The notes below the pieces were generated by a model. It worked only from the letters and a program-made list of their open reading frames with translations, made no database searches and was not told where the DNA came from. Made by a program: the position numbers and the translations under genes. A stretch of DNA of 64,000 nt from Lysobacter silvisoli (GTDB lineage: Bacteria > Pseudomonadota > Gammaproteobacteria > Xanthomonadales > Xanthomonadaceae). Below, piece by piece: positions 36,510-46,649 of this stretch. Within the stretch, counting starts at the first letter, position 1. Every line of letters starts with the position of its first letter. The stretch lies in assembly GCF_003382365.1 (NCBI RefSeq), contig NZ_QTSU01000001.1, forward strand, positions 1,612,001-1,676,000, in the 5' to 3' direction.

Positions 36510-39152
36510 TCAGTACGAAACCCGGAAGGTCACGCCGTAGGTGCGCGGCGCACCGAGGAAGGCGTTGAACGAGTTGAAGGGGTTGTTCGGCAGCGGCGAG
36601 ACGTTCTGCAGCGGCGCGTCGAAGCCGACCTGCACGTAGTCCTCGTCGAAGATGTTCAGGCCCCAGAACTCGACCATCCAGCGCTTGTCGCGGCGGCCGA
36701 TGCCGACGCGGGCATTGACCACGGTGAACGCATCCTGCTCCTTCTCCGGGTCCAGGTCGGAACCGGTGTTGTAGTCGGACATGTACTTGGCGCCGACGTT
36801 GAAGCGCGCGACCAGGTCGTTGCCGAAGTTCCAGTCGTAGGTGATCGAAGCCGAGCCCGACCAGTAAGGCGCGAAGCTGACCTGGCTGCCCGGCAGCTTG
36901 TACAACGCACCGGCCGGCGCGGTGCCGCCGGGGGCGATGAAGTCGCCGCCGGGACGCTCGTCGCCGTAGCGGGTGTCGGCGTAGGTCAGGCCGCCCTGAA
37001 TCATCAGGCCGCGGCTGGGCTGCCACAGCACTTCGGTGTCGATGCCCTGCGAGACCACTTCCGGAATCGAGCGCACCACGAAGCTGGTGCCCAGGAAGCT
37101 GTTGAGCTGGAAGTCCGAATAGGTCTGGTGGAACAGGGTCGCGTTGAGCAGCAGGTTGCCGTCGGCCCAGGTGGTCTTGGCGCCCAGCTCGAAGCTGTTG
37201 ACGAACTCGCCCGGGAACGAGGTGTCGTTGACCGGCAGGATGCCCTGCCCCGCGCTGGACAGGCCGTTGGCCGACTGCACGCGGTCCAGGTTGAAGCCGC
37301 CGGCCTTGTAACCGCGCGCGCCGGACACGTAGGTCATGACATGGTCGTTCCAGCGGTAGGCCAGCTTCAGCGTGCCCGACCATTCCTTTTCTTCGCGTTC
37401 CTGGTGGGTGACCCGGCCGTTGTGCAGCGGGTTGGCCCAGGGCAGGCAGCTGAAGCCGACGATGTTGCTGATGATCGCGGCCTGCTGCGCCGGCGGCAGC
37501 GAGGCGAACGGCAGGCCGCGCCCGGTCAGCGCCGCGGCGATGCGGCCCTGCGCGGCCGCGCTGACCTGGCCGTTGGGGCCGAAGTACGAGGCGCAGCCCA
37601 CGCTGCCGTTGGGATTGCTGTAGCGCGAATCCAGTTCCTTGTCTTCGCGGGTGTAGCGCAGGCCCAGGGTGACGTCGAGCGCGTCGGTGGCGTGCCAGGT
37701 GTTGTTGGTGAAGAAGGCCGCGGTCTTGGAGTTCTGGCGGTACTTGTCGTCGGCGCCGAAGCCGGCGAAGGCGGTGCCGAACGGCCGGCCGGTGGTCTGC
37801 GACAGGAAGGTCGCCGCGGTCGGCGACTGCGCCAACGCCGGATTGATCAAGGCCAGCAGCGCGGTCGACAGGTAGGGCTCGTAAGCGGCGCCGATGCGGT
37901 AGGTCTCGTTGCGGTTCAGGTCTTCGTCGGAGAAGAACAGGCCGAACATCCAATCGACCTTTTCGGTCGAACCGGTCAGGCGGAACTCCTGGCTGAAGGT
38001 CTTGAACTCGGTCAGCGATTCGTCTTCGTCGGCGTTGCGGTACAGCAGGTCGGCGCTGGAGAAGTCGAAGTCCAGGCCGTTGATCGCGCGCCATTCGCGC
38101 TTGGCCGTGATCGAGGTCAGGGTGGCGTTGTTGAACCAGGGCGTGATCCAGTTGATCTCGGCCGAGACGCCCTTGTCCTTCATGTCCTGCTCGGTGCTGC
38201 GGTTGCTGTAGGCCACGCGGCCGAACGGGTCGGCCGTGGGCGACACGCCCGAATCCGGGGACAGCGCGTCGATGATGTTGCCGGTGGCACCACGCACGGT
38301 GGTCACGCCCACGCAGCAGTTCTCCTCGCGGCTGGTGAAATCGCCGATGAGGTTGATGTCCAGGTTTTCGGTGGGTTCCAGCAGCAGCTGCGCGCGCAGG
38401 GTGTGGAAGTTCTGGTCGAAGTCCTCGGTCTCGCGGCGCGGGCCGGCGCCGGTGCGCACGTCGATGAAGCCGTCGCGCTCGCGCTTGGCGCCATAGACGC
38501 GGAACGCGGCGTTGTCGCCGATGGAGGTGTTGAACGCGCCCGACACGCCCAGCGCGCCGTAGTTGCCGACAGTGAGTTCGCCTTCGACGCTGGTGTTGTA
38601 ATCCGGGCGGCGGGTGATCACGTTGATCACGCCGGCCGAGGTGTTCTTGCCGAACACCGTGCCCTGCGGACCCTTGAGCACTTCGATGCGCTCGACCTCG
38701 CCCAGGTCGCCGAAGCCCACGCCGTTGCGCGGCCGGTACACGCCGTCGATCACGACACCCACCGACGATTCCAGGCCGGCGTTGTCGCCGACCGTGCCGA
38801 TGCCGCGGATGCGCGCGGTGGTCTGCGCCTCGCTCTGGGTGCTGGTCACGGTGAGGCCGGGCACCAGTACCTGCAGATCCTTGACGTCGCGCACGCCGTT
38901 GTCCTGCAACAGCTGCTGCGGCAGCGCGGTGATCGCGATGGGCACGTCCTGCAGCGCTTCCTCGCGCTTCTGCGCGGTCACGGTGAGGCCGGCCAGGGTG
39001 GTCGCCTCCTCCTCATCCTGCGCTTTCGGCGCTGGATCCTGCGCATGCAGCGGCGCGGCGGCGAGCGCCGACAGCGCTACGGCCACCGCAAAAGCGAGTC
39101 GACGTCGTCCATGGTTCCGTGTTCCGTGGCCTGCCGGCTTGCGAGCACTCAT
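36510..39152 (-). CDS. TonB-dependent outer-membrane receptor
   Basis: A protein of about 880 residues with a signal peptide (RRRLAFAVAVALSALAAAPLHAQ). The TonB box and plug domain follow (TLAGLTVTAQKREEALQDVP, DLQVLVPGLTVTS, RIRGIGTVGDNAG, EVERIEVLKGPQGTVFGKN), and then a 22-strand barrel that ends in an aromatic residue (YGVTFRVSY). The start at 39152 follows a strong AGGGGAG ribosome site. The sequence type resembles sphingomonad/caulobacter-like receptors for plant or complex substrates rather than a known siderophore receptor; the ligand cannot be told. No regulator or transporter gene is adjacent. Confidence 0.92.
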   Translation of the reverse strand: MSARKPAGHGTRNHGRRRLAFAVAVALSALAAAPLHAQDPAPKAQDEEEATTLAGLTVTAQKREEALQDVPIAITALPQQLLQDNGVRDVKDLQVLVPGLTVTSTQSEAQTTARIRGIGTVGDNAGLESSVGVVIDGVYRPRNGVGFGDLGEVERIEVLKGPQGTVFGKNTSAGVINVITRRPDYNTSVEGELTVGNYGALGVSGAFNTSIGDNAAFRVYGAKRERDGFIDVRTGAGPRRETEDFDQNFHTLRAQLLLEPTENLDINLIGDFTSREENCCVGVTTVRGATGNIIDALSPDSGVSPTADPFGRVAYSNRSTEQDMKDKGVSAEINWITPWFNNATLTSITAKREWRAINGLDFDFSSADLLYRNADEDESLTEFKTFSQEFRLTGSTEKVDWMFGLFFSDEDLNRNETYRIGAAYEPYLSTALLALINPALAQSPTAATFLSQTTGRPFGTAFAGFGADDKYRQNSKTAAFFTNNTWHATDALDVTLGLRYTREDKELDSRYSNPNGSVGCASYFGPNGQVSAAAQGRIAAALTGRGLPFASLPPAQQAAIISNIVGFSCLPWANPLHNGRVTHQEREEKEWSGTLKLAYRWNDHVMTYVSGARGYKAGGFNLDRVQSANGLSSAGQGILPVNDTSFPGEFVNSFELGAKTTWADGNLLLNATLFHQTYSDFQLNSFLGTSFVVRSIPEVVSQGIDTEVLWQPSRGLMIQGGLTYADTRYGDERPGGDFIAPGGTAPAGALYKLPGSQVSFAPYWSGSASITYDWNFGNDLVARFNVGAKYMSDYNTGSDLDPEKEQDAFTVVNARVGIGRRDKRWMVEFWGLNIFDEDYVQVGFDAPLQNVSPLPNNPFNSFNAFLGAPRTYGVTFRVSY

Positions 39153-39476
39153 CGCTATCTCCCCTGACAATAGTTGAACCGCCGGCCCCTGCCGGCGGCG
39201 ATCCGGTGTTGCGAATTGACGACCCCTGCGACCGCAGCGCGAACTTCGCGCCCACGCGCCCCCTAGGCACGGCCGGGTGCGAACGACCTACGCCAACGCA
39301 GTCCGACCGGGACGACGGCCAGGATAGTTGACGCTGTGCACAAAAAAGATAGCCGAAGCTAACACGCCCGTCGCCTGGGTCATGCGGCGCAGCAGCAATC
39401 GCACGACCGTTCGTCCAGACGTCGTTTTCACACGTCACCGCCCCATGCGTTCCTCGACGCGCCGCCGGCAGAAAAA

Positions 39477-39506
39477 TTGACAGCGTTCGCATTACCGCAA
39501 CAGACT
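39477..39506 (+). promoter_or_regulatory. Possible promoter of the hydrolase/unknown gene pair
   Basis: A perfect -35 TTGACA at 39477-39482 is followed after 18 bases by CAGACT. The -10 is weak, but an AGGGA ribosome site and the ATG follow about 30 bases later. The rest of the 395-base divergent gap (39153-39547) shows nothing I can name. Confidence 0.4.
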
Positions 39507-39547
39507 GGCCCGGTCATACATCGGCGAATGCAACAGGGACCGTTCGC

Positions 39548-40378
39548 ATGCCTCATATCGTGGTGGACCAGGTTCGCACGCGCGAACGCGATCCGTCCTA
39601 TGCCTATTGGAATGTCCGGCCGGCCCAATCGCTGGTGGTGTTCGTGCACGGCTGGGGCGGGCATTGCACCGATACCTGGAAGCCGGCCGCCGGCTACATC
39701 GCCGCCCACGACGGCGCGGGCGCCGGACACGACCTGCTGTTTTACGCCTACGACTCGCGCAACCAGCCGGCGGGCGTGTCGGCTGCGCAACTGGCGCGCT
39801 ACCTGCTGGACTTCCTGGCCGACCCCACCGCGGCGATCAACGCCAGTGCCAAGTTCGGACTGCGCAGACAGGCGACCGCATACCAATCGGTGATCTTCCT
39901 TTGCCACTCCCTGGGCGCAGTGGTGACCCGGCAAGCCCTGCTGGATCTGGCGGCCCGCAGCAATGCGCCGCCGGCATGGCTCAACCGGGTGCGTCTGGCC
40001 TTGTTTGCGCCCGCGCACAAAGGCGCGCTGGCCACCGAAGTCGGCAATACCCTGCTGTCCGAGTTGCTCGGGGCACCAGGACGGGCGATCGGAGCGGCGT
40101 TGCGCCTGAAATGGCAGTCGCTGCTCGACTTGGAACAAGGCTCTTCGTTCCTTGCGACCCTGGAACAAGACAGCCGCGCCTATCTGCAGCACAACCCTGG
40201 CGCGGGCTGTGCTCGCGCGGCCGTCGTGGCCTGGGCCAGCAACGACCTGATCGTGGTCCGGCAGAACTTCGCTCTGGATGTCCCGGCCGAAGTGGTGAAC
40301 GGTACCGACCACGTCTCCATCTGCAAGCCGGCGCAACGCGAACACGATGCCTACGCCCTGATGACCGCCCTATTGTGA
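39548..40378 (+). CDS. Alpha/beta hydrolase (DUF676/lipase-like), paired with an unknown gene
   Basis: A 276-residue protein without a signal peptide. It has the oxyanion strand-turn LVVFVHGWGGH, the nucleophile elbow CHSLGAVV with Ser121, an aspartate in ASNDLIVV, and a late histidine in GTDHVSICKP. These make a complete Ser-Asp-His set. The shape recalls cytoplasmic esterases of the DUF676/SERAC1 type. It is followed after only 14 bases by an unknown gene, so the pair is probably one operon. The substrate is unknown; a lipid or a thioester is possible. Confidence 0.85.
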   Translation: MPHIVVDQVRTRERDPSYAYWNVRPAQSLVVFVHGWGGHCTDTWKPAAGYIAAHDGAGAGHDLLFYAYDSRNQPAGVSAAQLARYLLDFLADPTAAINASAKFGLRRQATAYQSVIFLCHSLGAVVTRQALLDLAARSNAPPAWLNRVRLALFAPAHKGALATEVGNTLLSELLGAPGRAIGAALRLKWQSLLDLEQGSSFLATLEQDSRAYLQHNPGAGCARAAVVAWASNDLIVVRQNFALDVPAEVVNGTDHVSICKPAQREHDAYALMTALL

Positions 40379-40392
40379 CCGGTGCCGCGCCC

Positions 40393-41397
40393 ATGAGCGA
40401 TCTGCTGCAACTGCAACGCGACGCGCAATTGGCCCAGCTGCTGGCCAGCTGCAACTTCGATGCCACGGTGGCCGCGGTTTCGCGGCTCGACGACCGCAGG
40501 TTGAAGTACTTGTTGGGCTCGCACCTACTTCACGACTACGAAGGCGAGGAAGTGGCGTTCCGCGATGAGGTGGACGGTGTCGTCAGTACCTTGGGACTGG
40601 TCGAACTGGGGGTGGCCTTCGGCGCGGTCGCGGTGCCTGGGCCGGAAGTGCGCGAGTTCCTCGAACGCCCACGCGTGCACCGCTACACCTTCGATTTATA
40701 CCCGCAGCTCCTGGCAGGGCAGCTGCTGCAGCGCCTGCGCGGAAACCCGGCCTTGCCCGAGGCCGGTCTGGGAGCACCGGAGGACTTCCATCGCGTGCAC
40801 CAGCTCAACGCGCGCAAGCAACAGGAAGACCTCAACCTTTACCTGTCCCTGTTAGACGATATCGCGGTGGACGATTTCGGTCTTTCCGATTTCCTGGAAC
40901 GGCTGAATGATCCCAAGCAGATAGAACGGGCGCTGAGCGGCCGCAAATCGACCTTCGCCACCGCGCTGTTCGGCCTGTTCGCGTTCCTCAAATGGAGCAG
41001 CGACATCCACGCATTGCTGGAGCGCACCGGCAACGACGTCGCGCGCTCGGTCATCTGGCATCAGTTCGGCTATTGGTTCGTCCTCAGCGGCGGCCAGCGC
41101 TACGGGGCGCTCGCTGCCTGCCTGGACAGCGCGCGCGACGCGCTGGGCCAACTGGCCCAAAGCGGCGGCGAGATCGATGCGCCGGAGATCGATCGCTATC
41201 TGGCGGTGCTGCGCGAACTCACCTCGCACCGCTATGGGGCACCCCTCGAAACCCGTATCCGGGAGCAGGCGCTGGGCCTGCAGTACCAGACGCTGGCGCT
41301 GGCACTGAACGATATCTCGTGGGGACCGACGCTGAGCGTGAGCGTGGCTCTGGAGCCTACGATCCAGCCTAAGCTGCTGCTGGGACACGAAGACTAG
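40393..41397 (+). CDS. Protein of unknown function, partner of the hydrolase
   Basis: A 334-residue, apparently cytoplasmic, largely helical protein that I do not recognise. It begins MSDLLQLQRDAQLAQLLASCNF and is rich in Leu, Ala and Asp. It has a single moderately hydrophobic stretch (ATALFGLFAFLKW near residue 195) that is too short for a certain membrane helix, and no nucleotide-binding or metal motif is visible. The 14-base gap after the hydrolase implies co-expression and perhaps a physical partnership. Upstream sequence in the same frame is a shadow of the hydrolase gene. Confidence 0.7.
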   Translation: MSDLLQLQRDAQLAQLLASCNFDATVAAVSRLDDRRLKYLLGSHLLHDYEGEEVAFRDEVDGVVSTLGLVELGVAFGAVAVPGPEVREFLERPRVHRYTFDLYPQLLAGQLLQRLRGNPALPEAGLGAPEDFHRVHQLNARKQQEDLNLYLSLLDDIAVDDFGLSDFLERLNDPKQIERALSGRKSTFATALFGLFAFLKWSSDIHALLERTGNDVARSVIWHQFGYWFVLSGGQRYGALAACLDSARDALGQLAQSGGEIDAPEIDRYLAVLRELTSHRYGAPLETRIREQALGLQYQTLALALNDISWGPTLSVSVALEPTIQPKLLLGHED

Positions 41398-41402
41398 ACG
41401 CC

Positions 41403-42479
41403 TCAGCAATCCCCCGGCTTGAACGGCCCCGCGCTCGCCGGCCTGGCCGCCGGGTCCTGGACGAAGATCTCCTCGCGCAGTACCGCCTCCACCTGGCTCC
41501 AGGGCGTGTTGGCGTCGCGCAGCAGGATCAAGCGGCGCGTGGCGGCGATGGCGGCGCGCACCTGCACCGGGTCCGCGTCGCCGGCCGGGTAACCCTCCTT
41601 GTCGGGCCGGTCGTGGCAGGCCGTGGACTGGCCGGTGTAGCTGTAGTGCTCGAGGATGCGCGAACCGCTGCCGTCGATGGCGAACTCGCGGCCGGTATGG
41701 CTGCGCGAGTACGAGTCCTGCACGGTGTGCAGCAGGGCGCCGAAGGCCATGTCGCGCACCAGCATGTCGTTGTAGTCCTGACCCAGGCGGAACAGCGTCT
41801 GCGCGGTCCAGTCGCGCTTGCTGCCCTGGAACCAGGGCTGCATGGGCGCGAATTCGGCGATCGGCCGGTTCACCGGCAAGCGGTCCGCGCCCTGGCGCAG
41901 GCCCAGCCGATAGGCGTACTGCGACCAGGCCATGATCCGCTCCAGGGTGAGCGGCGCCGGTTCGGCGTCGGCGCTGGCCATCGCGTGCAGGAACTGCAGG
42001 TCGCCGTAGTGGGTGCGGTAGAGCATCAAGTGGTCTTCGCCGAACAGCGGCTGCGGCGGCCCCTTGGGCTTGGGCGCGGTCTTGGCTTTGACGATGGCGT
42101 CGCCGATGAAGCCGATCCAGCAGTCGGGGCGGTGCTTGGGCATCAACACCAGTTCGCCCCAGCACGTGGGCCAGCGCACCGATTTCGGAATGCCCGGCGG
42201 GTTGTCGTTCCAGATCACCCCCAGCATCACCCGCTGGTACTCGGGCCGGCCGGGGCAGTCGCTGGCGGAAATGCAGCCGTAGGCCGACAGGGTCATGCGC
42301 TCGTGCACCGGCGTGGAGCGCGAGCGCAGCACCGTCTCCACGGTGCGCTGATCCACGCCCAGGTGCCGGGCGAGGCCGGCGGCGTCGGCCGCGGCATCGC
42401 GTTCGATCATCAACAGCTGCGAGGCCGGACTGACCCCGGCGGTAGCGGCCAAGGCGGCCGCCAGTATCCACTTGCGCAT
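41403..42479 (-). CDS. Secreted protein of unknown function with an HTVQDSYSRSHT motif
   Basis: A 358-residue exported protein with a signal peptide (MRKWILAAALAATAGVSPAS). The segment AFGALLHTVQDSYSRSHT has the His-x3-Asp-x5-His spacing seen in zinc-dependent phospholipase C/P1-nuclease folds, and the helical sequence around it is compatible. Six or more cysteines (GCISASDCPG, PTCWGEL, DCWIGF, STACHD, a final C) suggest disulfides in the periplasm or outside the cell. I propose a phospholipase C-like fold tentatively. It converges on the hydrolase-unknown pair. Confidence 0.7.
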   Translation of the reverse strand: MRKWILAAALAATAGVSPASQLLMIERDAAADAAGLARHLGVDQRTVETVLRSRSTPVHERMTLSAYGCISASDCPGRPEYQRVMLGVIWNDNPPGIPKSVRWPTCWGELVLMPKHRPDCWIGFIGDAIVKAKTAPKPKGPPQPLFGEDHLMLYRTHYGDLQFLHAMASADAEPAPLTLERIMAWSQYAYRLGLRQGADRLPVNRPIAEFAPMQPWFQGSKRDWTAQTLFRLGQDYNDMLVRDMAFGALLHTVQDSYSRSHTGREFAIDGSGSRILEHYSYTGQSTACHDRPDKEGYPAGDADPVQVRAAIAATRRLILLRDANTPWSQVEAVLREEIFVQDPAARPASAGPFKPGDC

Positions 42480-42586
42480 GGAAGCCCCCTGCTCCCTCCC
42501 CGATAGCCGCGCATGCTCCGCAAACGGATGACGCCGCGTCAAATTTCTTCTAGGCTGCCCAAGCACGCATCGACAGGGGGTCTTGC

Positions 42587-43840
42587 ATGCGCACGCTTCG
42601 GCTAGGGACGGTCGTCGTCCTGCTGGCAGCCGCCGTTGGCTGTTCCAGCATCAATCACGTGGACACGCTGCCCGACGGCAGCGAAATGACGTTCGCCGGC
42701 CTCCGCGACCATTTCGGCGCGCACCCGGCCCTGCATGTGTTGCAGACCCATGGCATGGGCGACCATCCGGCGGCGGACCTCTGCGCGCCCGGTGGGCTCA
42801 ATCTCAAGCTGCAGGACCGGATAGCCGAGCGGCTGAACTTCAAGGTGCTGCCCGAGTTCGCCGCGCCGGCCACGCAGTCGATCCTGCGCGACGGCGTGGA
42901 GGTGGGCAGCTATTCCACCCGGGTGTTCGTCGACGACCTGCAGCGGCCCAGCCGCCAGTTGTACTTCTCGTGCGTGACCTGGGGCGAGGCCAGCCGCCTG
43001 ATCAAGCGCGAGCTGCTGGAGCTGGACGGCGACTTCCTGGAAACCAATCCGCACGAGGGGCGCCGCGCCTTCATCAACCGCAAGGCCAAGCAGTTCGTCA
43101 ACCGCAGCTTTTCCGACCCGGTGATCTACGTCGGCGAATTCGGCCCGTTCATCCGCGAAACCGTGCGCGAGGGCATCGCCCGTATCGACGCGGCCCAAAG
43201 CCATAACCGCATGGGGCTAGTGCAGCGCTACCCCGCCCTGGTACAAGCGGCGCCGGCACCGGCCACGCAGAGCTTCGTCGCCAGCACGCCGATGGCGGTG
43301 ATCACCGACAGCCTCGGCAGCCGGGTCCTGTTCGACGTGCTGTGGCCGCGCGCAGGCACCTCGGCGCAGAACGACGAATTCGCGCTGCATGGCGACAGCG
43401 ATCGCGCCGCCAGCGACCGTGCGCTGCAGCGCGCCGGCCAGCAAGTGCGCGCTATCTATATGCTGGCCAACCAACTGCCGCTGCTGGCCCTGGCCGAACT
43501 CAAGCCTCCGCCGCAGGGCCAGCCGCTGGATCGCTGGGCGCGGCAGTCGCCCTGCCTGATGCCGCCGCAGGCCTTGGCCGAGCTGAAGGCGCTGCGACCG
43601 AGCGAGCCGGCCCTGACCCTGGTCGCCTTCACCGACGTCAACGACGCCCTGAGCTACCGCCTCAGCGACAAGTTCAAGCAACGCTGCGCCCCGCCAGGCT
43701 CCGGCCTGAGCATCGTCAACGTCACCCTGACCAATACCCGCGCCTGGTTCGGCCTGTACGCCAACCTGATCGAGGCCCATGCCGACGGCTTCAAGCACAA
43801 CGAGGACGCCATCGGCTACGTGGTCGAGGGCAATAAGTAA
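42587..43840 (+). CDS. Lipoprotein with alpha/beta-hydrolase-like motifs
   Basis: A 417-residue lipoprotein. The lipobox AAAVGC gives a lipidated Cys19. HGMGDH at residues 55-60 resembles the oxyanion turn of lipases, and VITDSLGSRVLFD has the nucleophile-elbow pattern with Ser242 (TDSLGS, slightly off the GxSxG rule). A late HADGFKHNEDAIGYV could supply the histidine. No function is known to me. It diverges from the secreted-protein gene by 107 bases and precedes mutS by 154 bases. Two hydrolase-like proteins within 4 kb suggest a shared lipid- or ester-related theme. Confidence 0.7.
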   Translation: MRTLRLGTVVVLLAAAVGCSSINHVDTLPDGSEMTFAGLRDHFGAHPALHVLQTHGMGDHPAADLCAPGGLNLKLQDRIAERLNFKVLPEFAAPATQSILRDGVEVGSYSTRVFVDDLQRPSRQLYFSCVTWGEASRLIKRELLELDGDFLETNPHEGRRAFINRKAKQFVNRSFSDPVIYVGEFGPFIRETVREGIARIDAAQSHNRMGLVQRYPALVQAAPAPATQSFVASTPMAVITDSLGSRVLFDVLWPRAGTSAQNDEFALHGDSDRAASDRALQRAGQQVRAIYMLANQLPLLALAELKPPPQGQPLDRWARQSPCLMPPQALAELKALRPSEPALTLVAFTDVNDALSYRLSDKFKQRCAPPGSGLSIVNVTLTNTRAWFGLYANLIEAHADGFKHNEDAIGYVVEGNK

Positions 43841-43994
43841 GCCCCAGGGTCGATCCCTGAACGGCGCCGCCCCCGCGCCGGGGGGCCTGATCTGCTCGGC
43901 ATTTGTCAACCTTGGGCGGGGCGGCCGACTTTAGCTACCCTGTGGCTCCGCGGACGGCACCCGCCCCGCGCCCTGCGCCACCCCACCGCCCCTG

Positions 43995-46595
43995 ATGACC
44001 GATATCGCCGACGCGCGCAAAGCCCCGCAAACCGCGGAGCACACCCCGCTGATGAAGCAGTTCTTCGCCGCCAAGGCGGAGCATCCGGACGTGCTGCTGT
44101 TCTTCCGCATGGGCGATTTCTACGAGTTGTTCTACGACGACGCGCGCAAGGCCGCGCGGCTGTTGGACATCACCCTGACCCAGCGCGGCGCCTCGGGCGG
44201 GCAGCCCATTCCCATGGCCGGCGTGCCGCACCATTCGGCCGAGGGCTACCTGGCGCGGCTGGTGGCGCTGGGCGAATCGGTGGCGATCTGCGAGCAGATC
44301 GGCGACCCGGCGCTGGCCAAGGGCATCGTCGAACGCAAGGTGGTGCGCATCGTCACCCCGGGCACGGTCACCGACGAAGCCCTGCTCAACGAACGCCGCG
44401 ACACCCTGCTGCTGGCGATCGCGCGCGGCAAGCACGGCTACGGCCTGGCCTGGGCCGACCTGGCCGGCGGCCGTTTCCTGGTCAACGAAGTGGCCAGCGA
44501 GGACGCGCTGGAAGCCGAGCTGGCGCGGCTGGAGCCGGCCGAGACCCTGGTCCCCGACGAGGACGGCTGGGCGCCGTTCGTGGCCGAGCGCAGCGGCCTG
44601 CGCCGGCGCGCGCCCTGGCTGTTCGACGTCGACAGCGGCCGGCGCCAGTTGTTGCGCTTCTTCGGCCTGCACGACCTGTCCGGCTTCGGCCTGGAAGACC
44701 GGCCGCTGGCGATCGCCGCCGCCGCCGCGCTGCTGGGCTACGTCGAGGAAACCCAGAAGCAACGCCTGCCGCACCTGACCTCGATCGCGCTGGAATCCGG
44801 CGACGGCGCCATCGCCATGAACGCCGCCACCCGCCGCCATCTGGAATTGGACAGCCGCATCGACGGCGACAGCCGCACCACCCTGCTGGGCGTGCTCGAC
44901 AGCACCATCACGCCGATGGGCGGGCGCCTGCTGCGGCGCTGGCTGCACCGGCCGCTGCGCGACCGCGCGACCCTGCAGCTGCGCCACCAGGCGGTGGCCA
45001 CCCTGATCGAGCGCGGCGCCGGCGACAGCGTGCGCGAGCGCTTCCGCGCGCTGGGCGACCTGGAACGCATCCTCTCGCGCATCGCTTTGCGCAGCGCGCG
45101 CCCGCGCGACCTGTCGACCCTGCGCGACGGCCTGGGCCTGCTGCCCGACGTGCGCGCGGTGCTGGCGCCGCTGGACGCGCCGCGCCTGGCCGAGCTCGGC
45201 GCCGAACTGGGCGAGCACGCCGAACACGCGCACCTGCTGGCGCAGGCGATCGTGCCGCAGCCGCCGGTGCTGGCCCGCGACGGCGGCGTGTTCGCCACCG
45301 GCTTCGACGCCGAGCTGGACGAACTGCGCACGCTGTCGACCAATGCCGACCAGTTCCTGGTCGACCTGGAAGCGCGCGAGCGCGCGGCCAGCGGCATCCC
45401 CACCCTCAAGGTGGGCTACAACCGCGTGCACGGCTATTACCTGGAAATCAGCAAGGCCCAGGCCGAGAAGGCGCCCACGCATTACACCCGCCGCCAGACC
45501 CTGAGCAACGCCGAGCGCTACATCACCGAGGAGCTCAAGCAGTTCGAGGACAAGGTGCTGTCGGCGCGCGAGCGCGCGCTGTCGCGCGAACGCCTGCTCT
45601 ACGAACAACTGCTGGACGCGCTCAACGAACGCCTGGCCCCGCTCAAGCGCTGCGCCGCGGCGCTGTCCGAACTGGACGTGCTGTGCGCCTTCGCCGAACG
45701 CGCGGCCAGCCTGGACTGGGCGCAGCCGGAACTGACGGAGGCGCCGGGCTTGCGCATCGAACGCGGCCGCCACCCGGTGGTGGAGGCGGTGCGCAGCGAG
45801 CCGTTCGAGCCCAACGATCTGATCCTGGACGAGGACAACGGCCGGCGCATGCTGGTCATCACCGGCCCGAACATGGGCGGTAAGTCGACCTACATGCGCC
45901 AGAACGCGCTGATCGTGCTGTTGGCGCATATCGGCAGCTTCGTGCCGGCCTCGCGCGCCGTGCTCGGCCCGGTCGACCGCATCCTGACCCGCATCGGCGC
46001 CGGCGACGACCTGGCCCGCGGCCAATCGACCTTCATGGTCGAAATGAGCGAGACCAGCTACATCCTGCACCACGCCAGCGACCGCTCGCTGGTGCTGATG
46101 GACGAGATCGGTCGCGGCACCTCGACCTACGACGGCCTGGCGCTGGCCGAGGCCTGCGCTCGCCACCTGGCCCATCACAATCGCGCCTACACCCTGTTCG
46201 CCACCCACTATTTCGAACTGACCGCGCTGGCCGAACCCGGCAACGGCATCGCCAACGTGCACCTGGACGCGGTGGAGCATGGCGAGCAACTGGTGTTCAT
46301 GCACGCGGTCAAGGACGGCCCGGCCGACCGCAGTTTCGGCCTGCAGGTGGCGGCGCTGGCGGGCCTGCCCAAATCGGTGGTCAAGCAGGCGCGCGCGCGC
46401 CTGATCGAACTGGAGCAGCAGGGCCGCGACCATCCCACACCCTCGCTGGCCACCGCCGCACTGGACGCACCGCAGCAGTTCGGCCTGTTCGCGCCGTCGT
46501 CGGCGGCGCTGGACGCGCTGGGCGAGGTCGATCCCGACGAGCTCACGCCCAAGCAGGCGCTGGAAGCGCTGTACCGGCTCAAAGCCCTGCTCTGA
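43995..46595 (+). CDS. mutS: DNA mismatch repair protein MutS
   Basis: Recognises mismatches and starts methyl-directed repair. The protein has about 866 residues with the N-terminal mismatch-binding [14 protein letters not shown] (Phe-x-Glu motif), clamp and lever domains, and Walker A GPNMGGKS near residues 624-631. [25 protein letters not shown] and the C-terminal ATHYFELT also belong to the ATPase, followed by a tail ending [11 protein letters not shown]. All domains are intact. The next gene, the AAA-RF2 fusion, starts 55 bases later on the same strand. Confidence 0.97.
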   Translation: MTDIADARKAPQTAEHTPLMKQFFAAKAEHPDVLLFFRMGDFYELFYDDARKAARLLDITLTQRGASGGQPIPMAGVPHHSAEGYLARLVALGESVAICEQIGDPALAKGIVERKVVRIVTPGTVTDEALLNERRDTLLLAIARGKHGYGLAWADLAGGRFLVNEVASEDALEAELARLEPAETLVPDEDGWAPFVAERSGLRRRAPWLFDVDSGRRQLLRFFGLHDLSGFGLEDRPLAIAAAAALLGYVEETQKQRLPHLTSIALESGDGAIAMNAATRRHLELDSRIDGDSRTTLLGVLDSTITPMGGRLLRRWLHRPLRDRATLQLRHQAVATLIERGAGDSVRERFRALGDLERILSRIALRSARPRDLSTLRDGLGLLPDVRAVLAPLDAPRLAELGAELGEHAEHAHLLAQAIVPQPPVLARDGGVFATGFDAELDELRTLSTNADQFLVDLEARERAASGIPTLKVGYNRVHGYYLEISKAQAEKAPTHYTRRQTLSNAERYITEELKQFEDKVLSARERALSRERLLYEQLLDALNERLAPLKRCAAALSELDVLCAFAERAASLDWAQPELTEAPGLRIERGRHPVVEAVRSEPFEPNDLILDEDNGRRMLVITGPNMGGKSTYMRQNALIVLLAHIGSFVPASRAVLGPVDRILTRIGAGDDLARGQSTFMVEMSETSYILHHASDRSLVLMDEIGRGTSTYDGLALAEACARHLAHHNRAYTLFATHYFELTALAEPGNGIANVHLDAVEHGEQLVFMHAVKDGPADRSFGLQVAALAGLPKSVVKQARARLIELEQQGRDHPTPSLATAALDAPQQFGLFAPSSAALDALGEVDPDELTPKQALEALYRLKALL

Positions 46596-46649
46596 GGTCC
46601 GACGCGCCGCAGCCGCTAGACTGTGGCGCAAACGGTCAACGGAGCGGTC

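Noticed and set aside
36180-39167. A 995-codon plus-strand frame opposite the TonB-dependent receptor
   Set aside because: It mirrors the receptor gene and begins in REP DNA; no protein family is recognisable.
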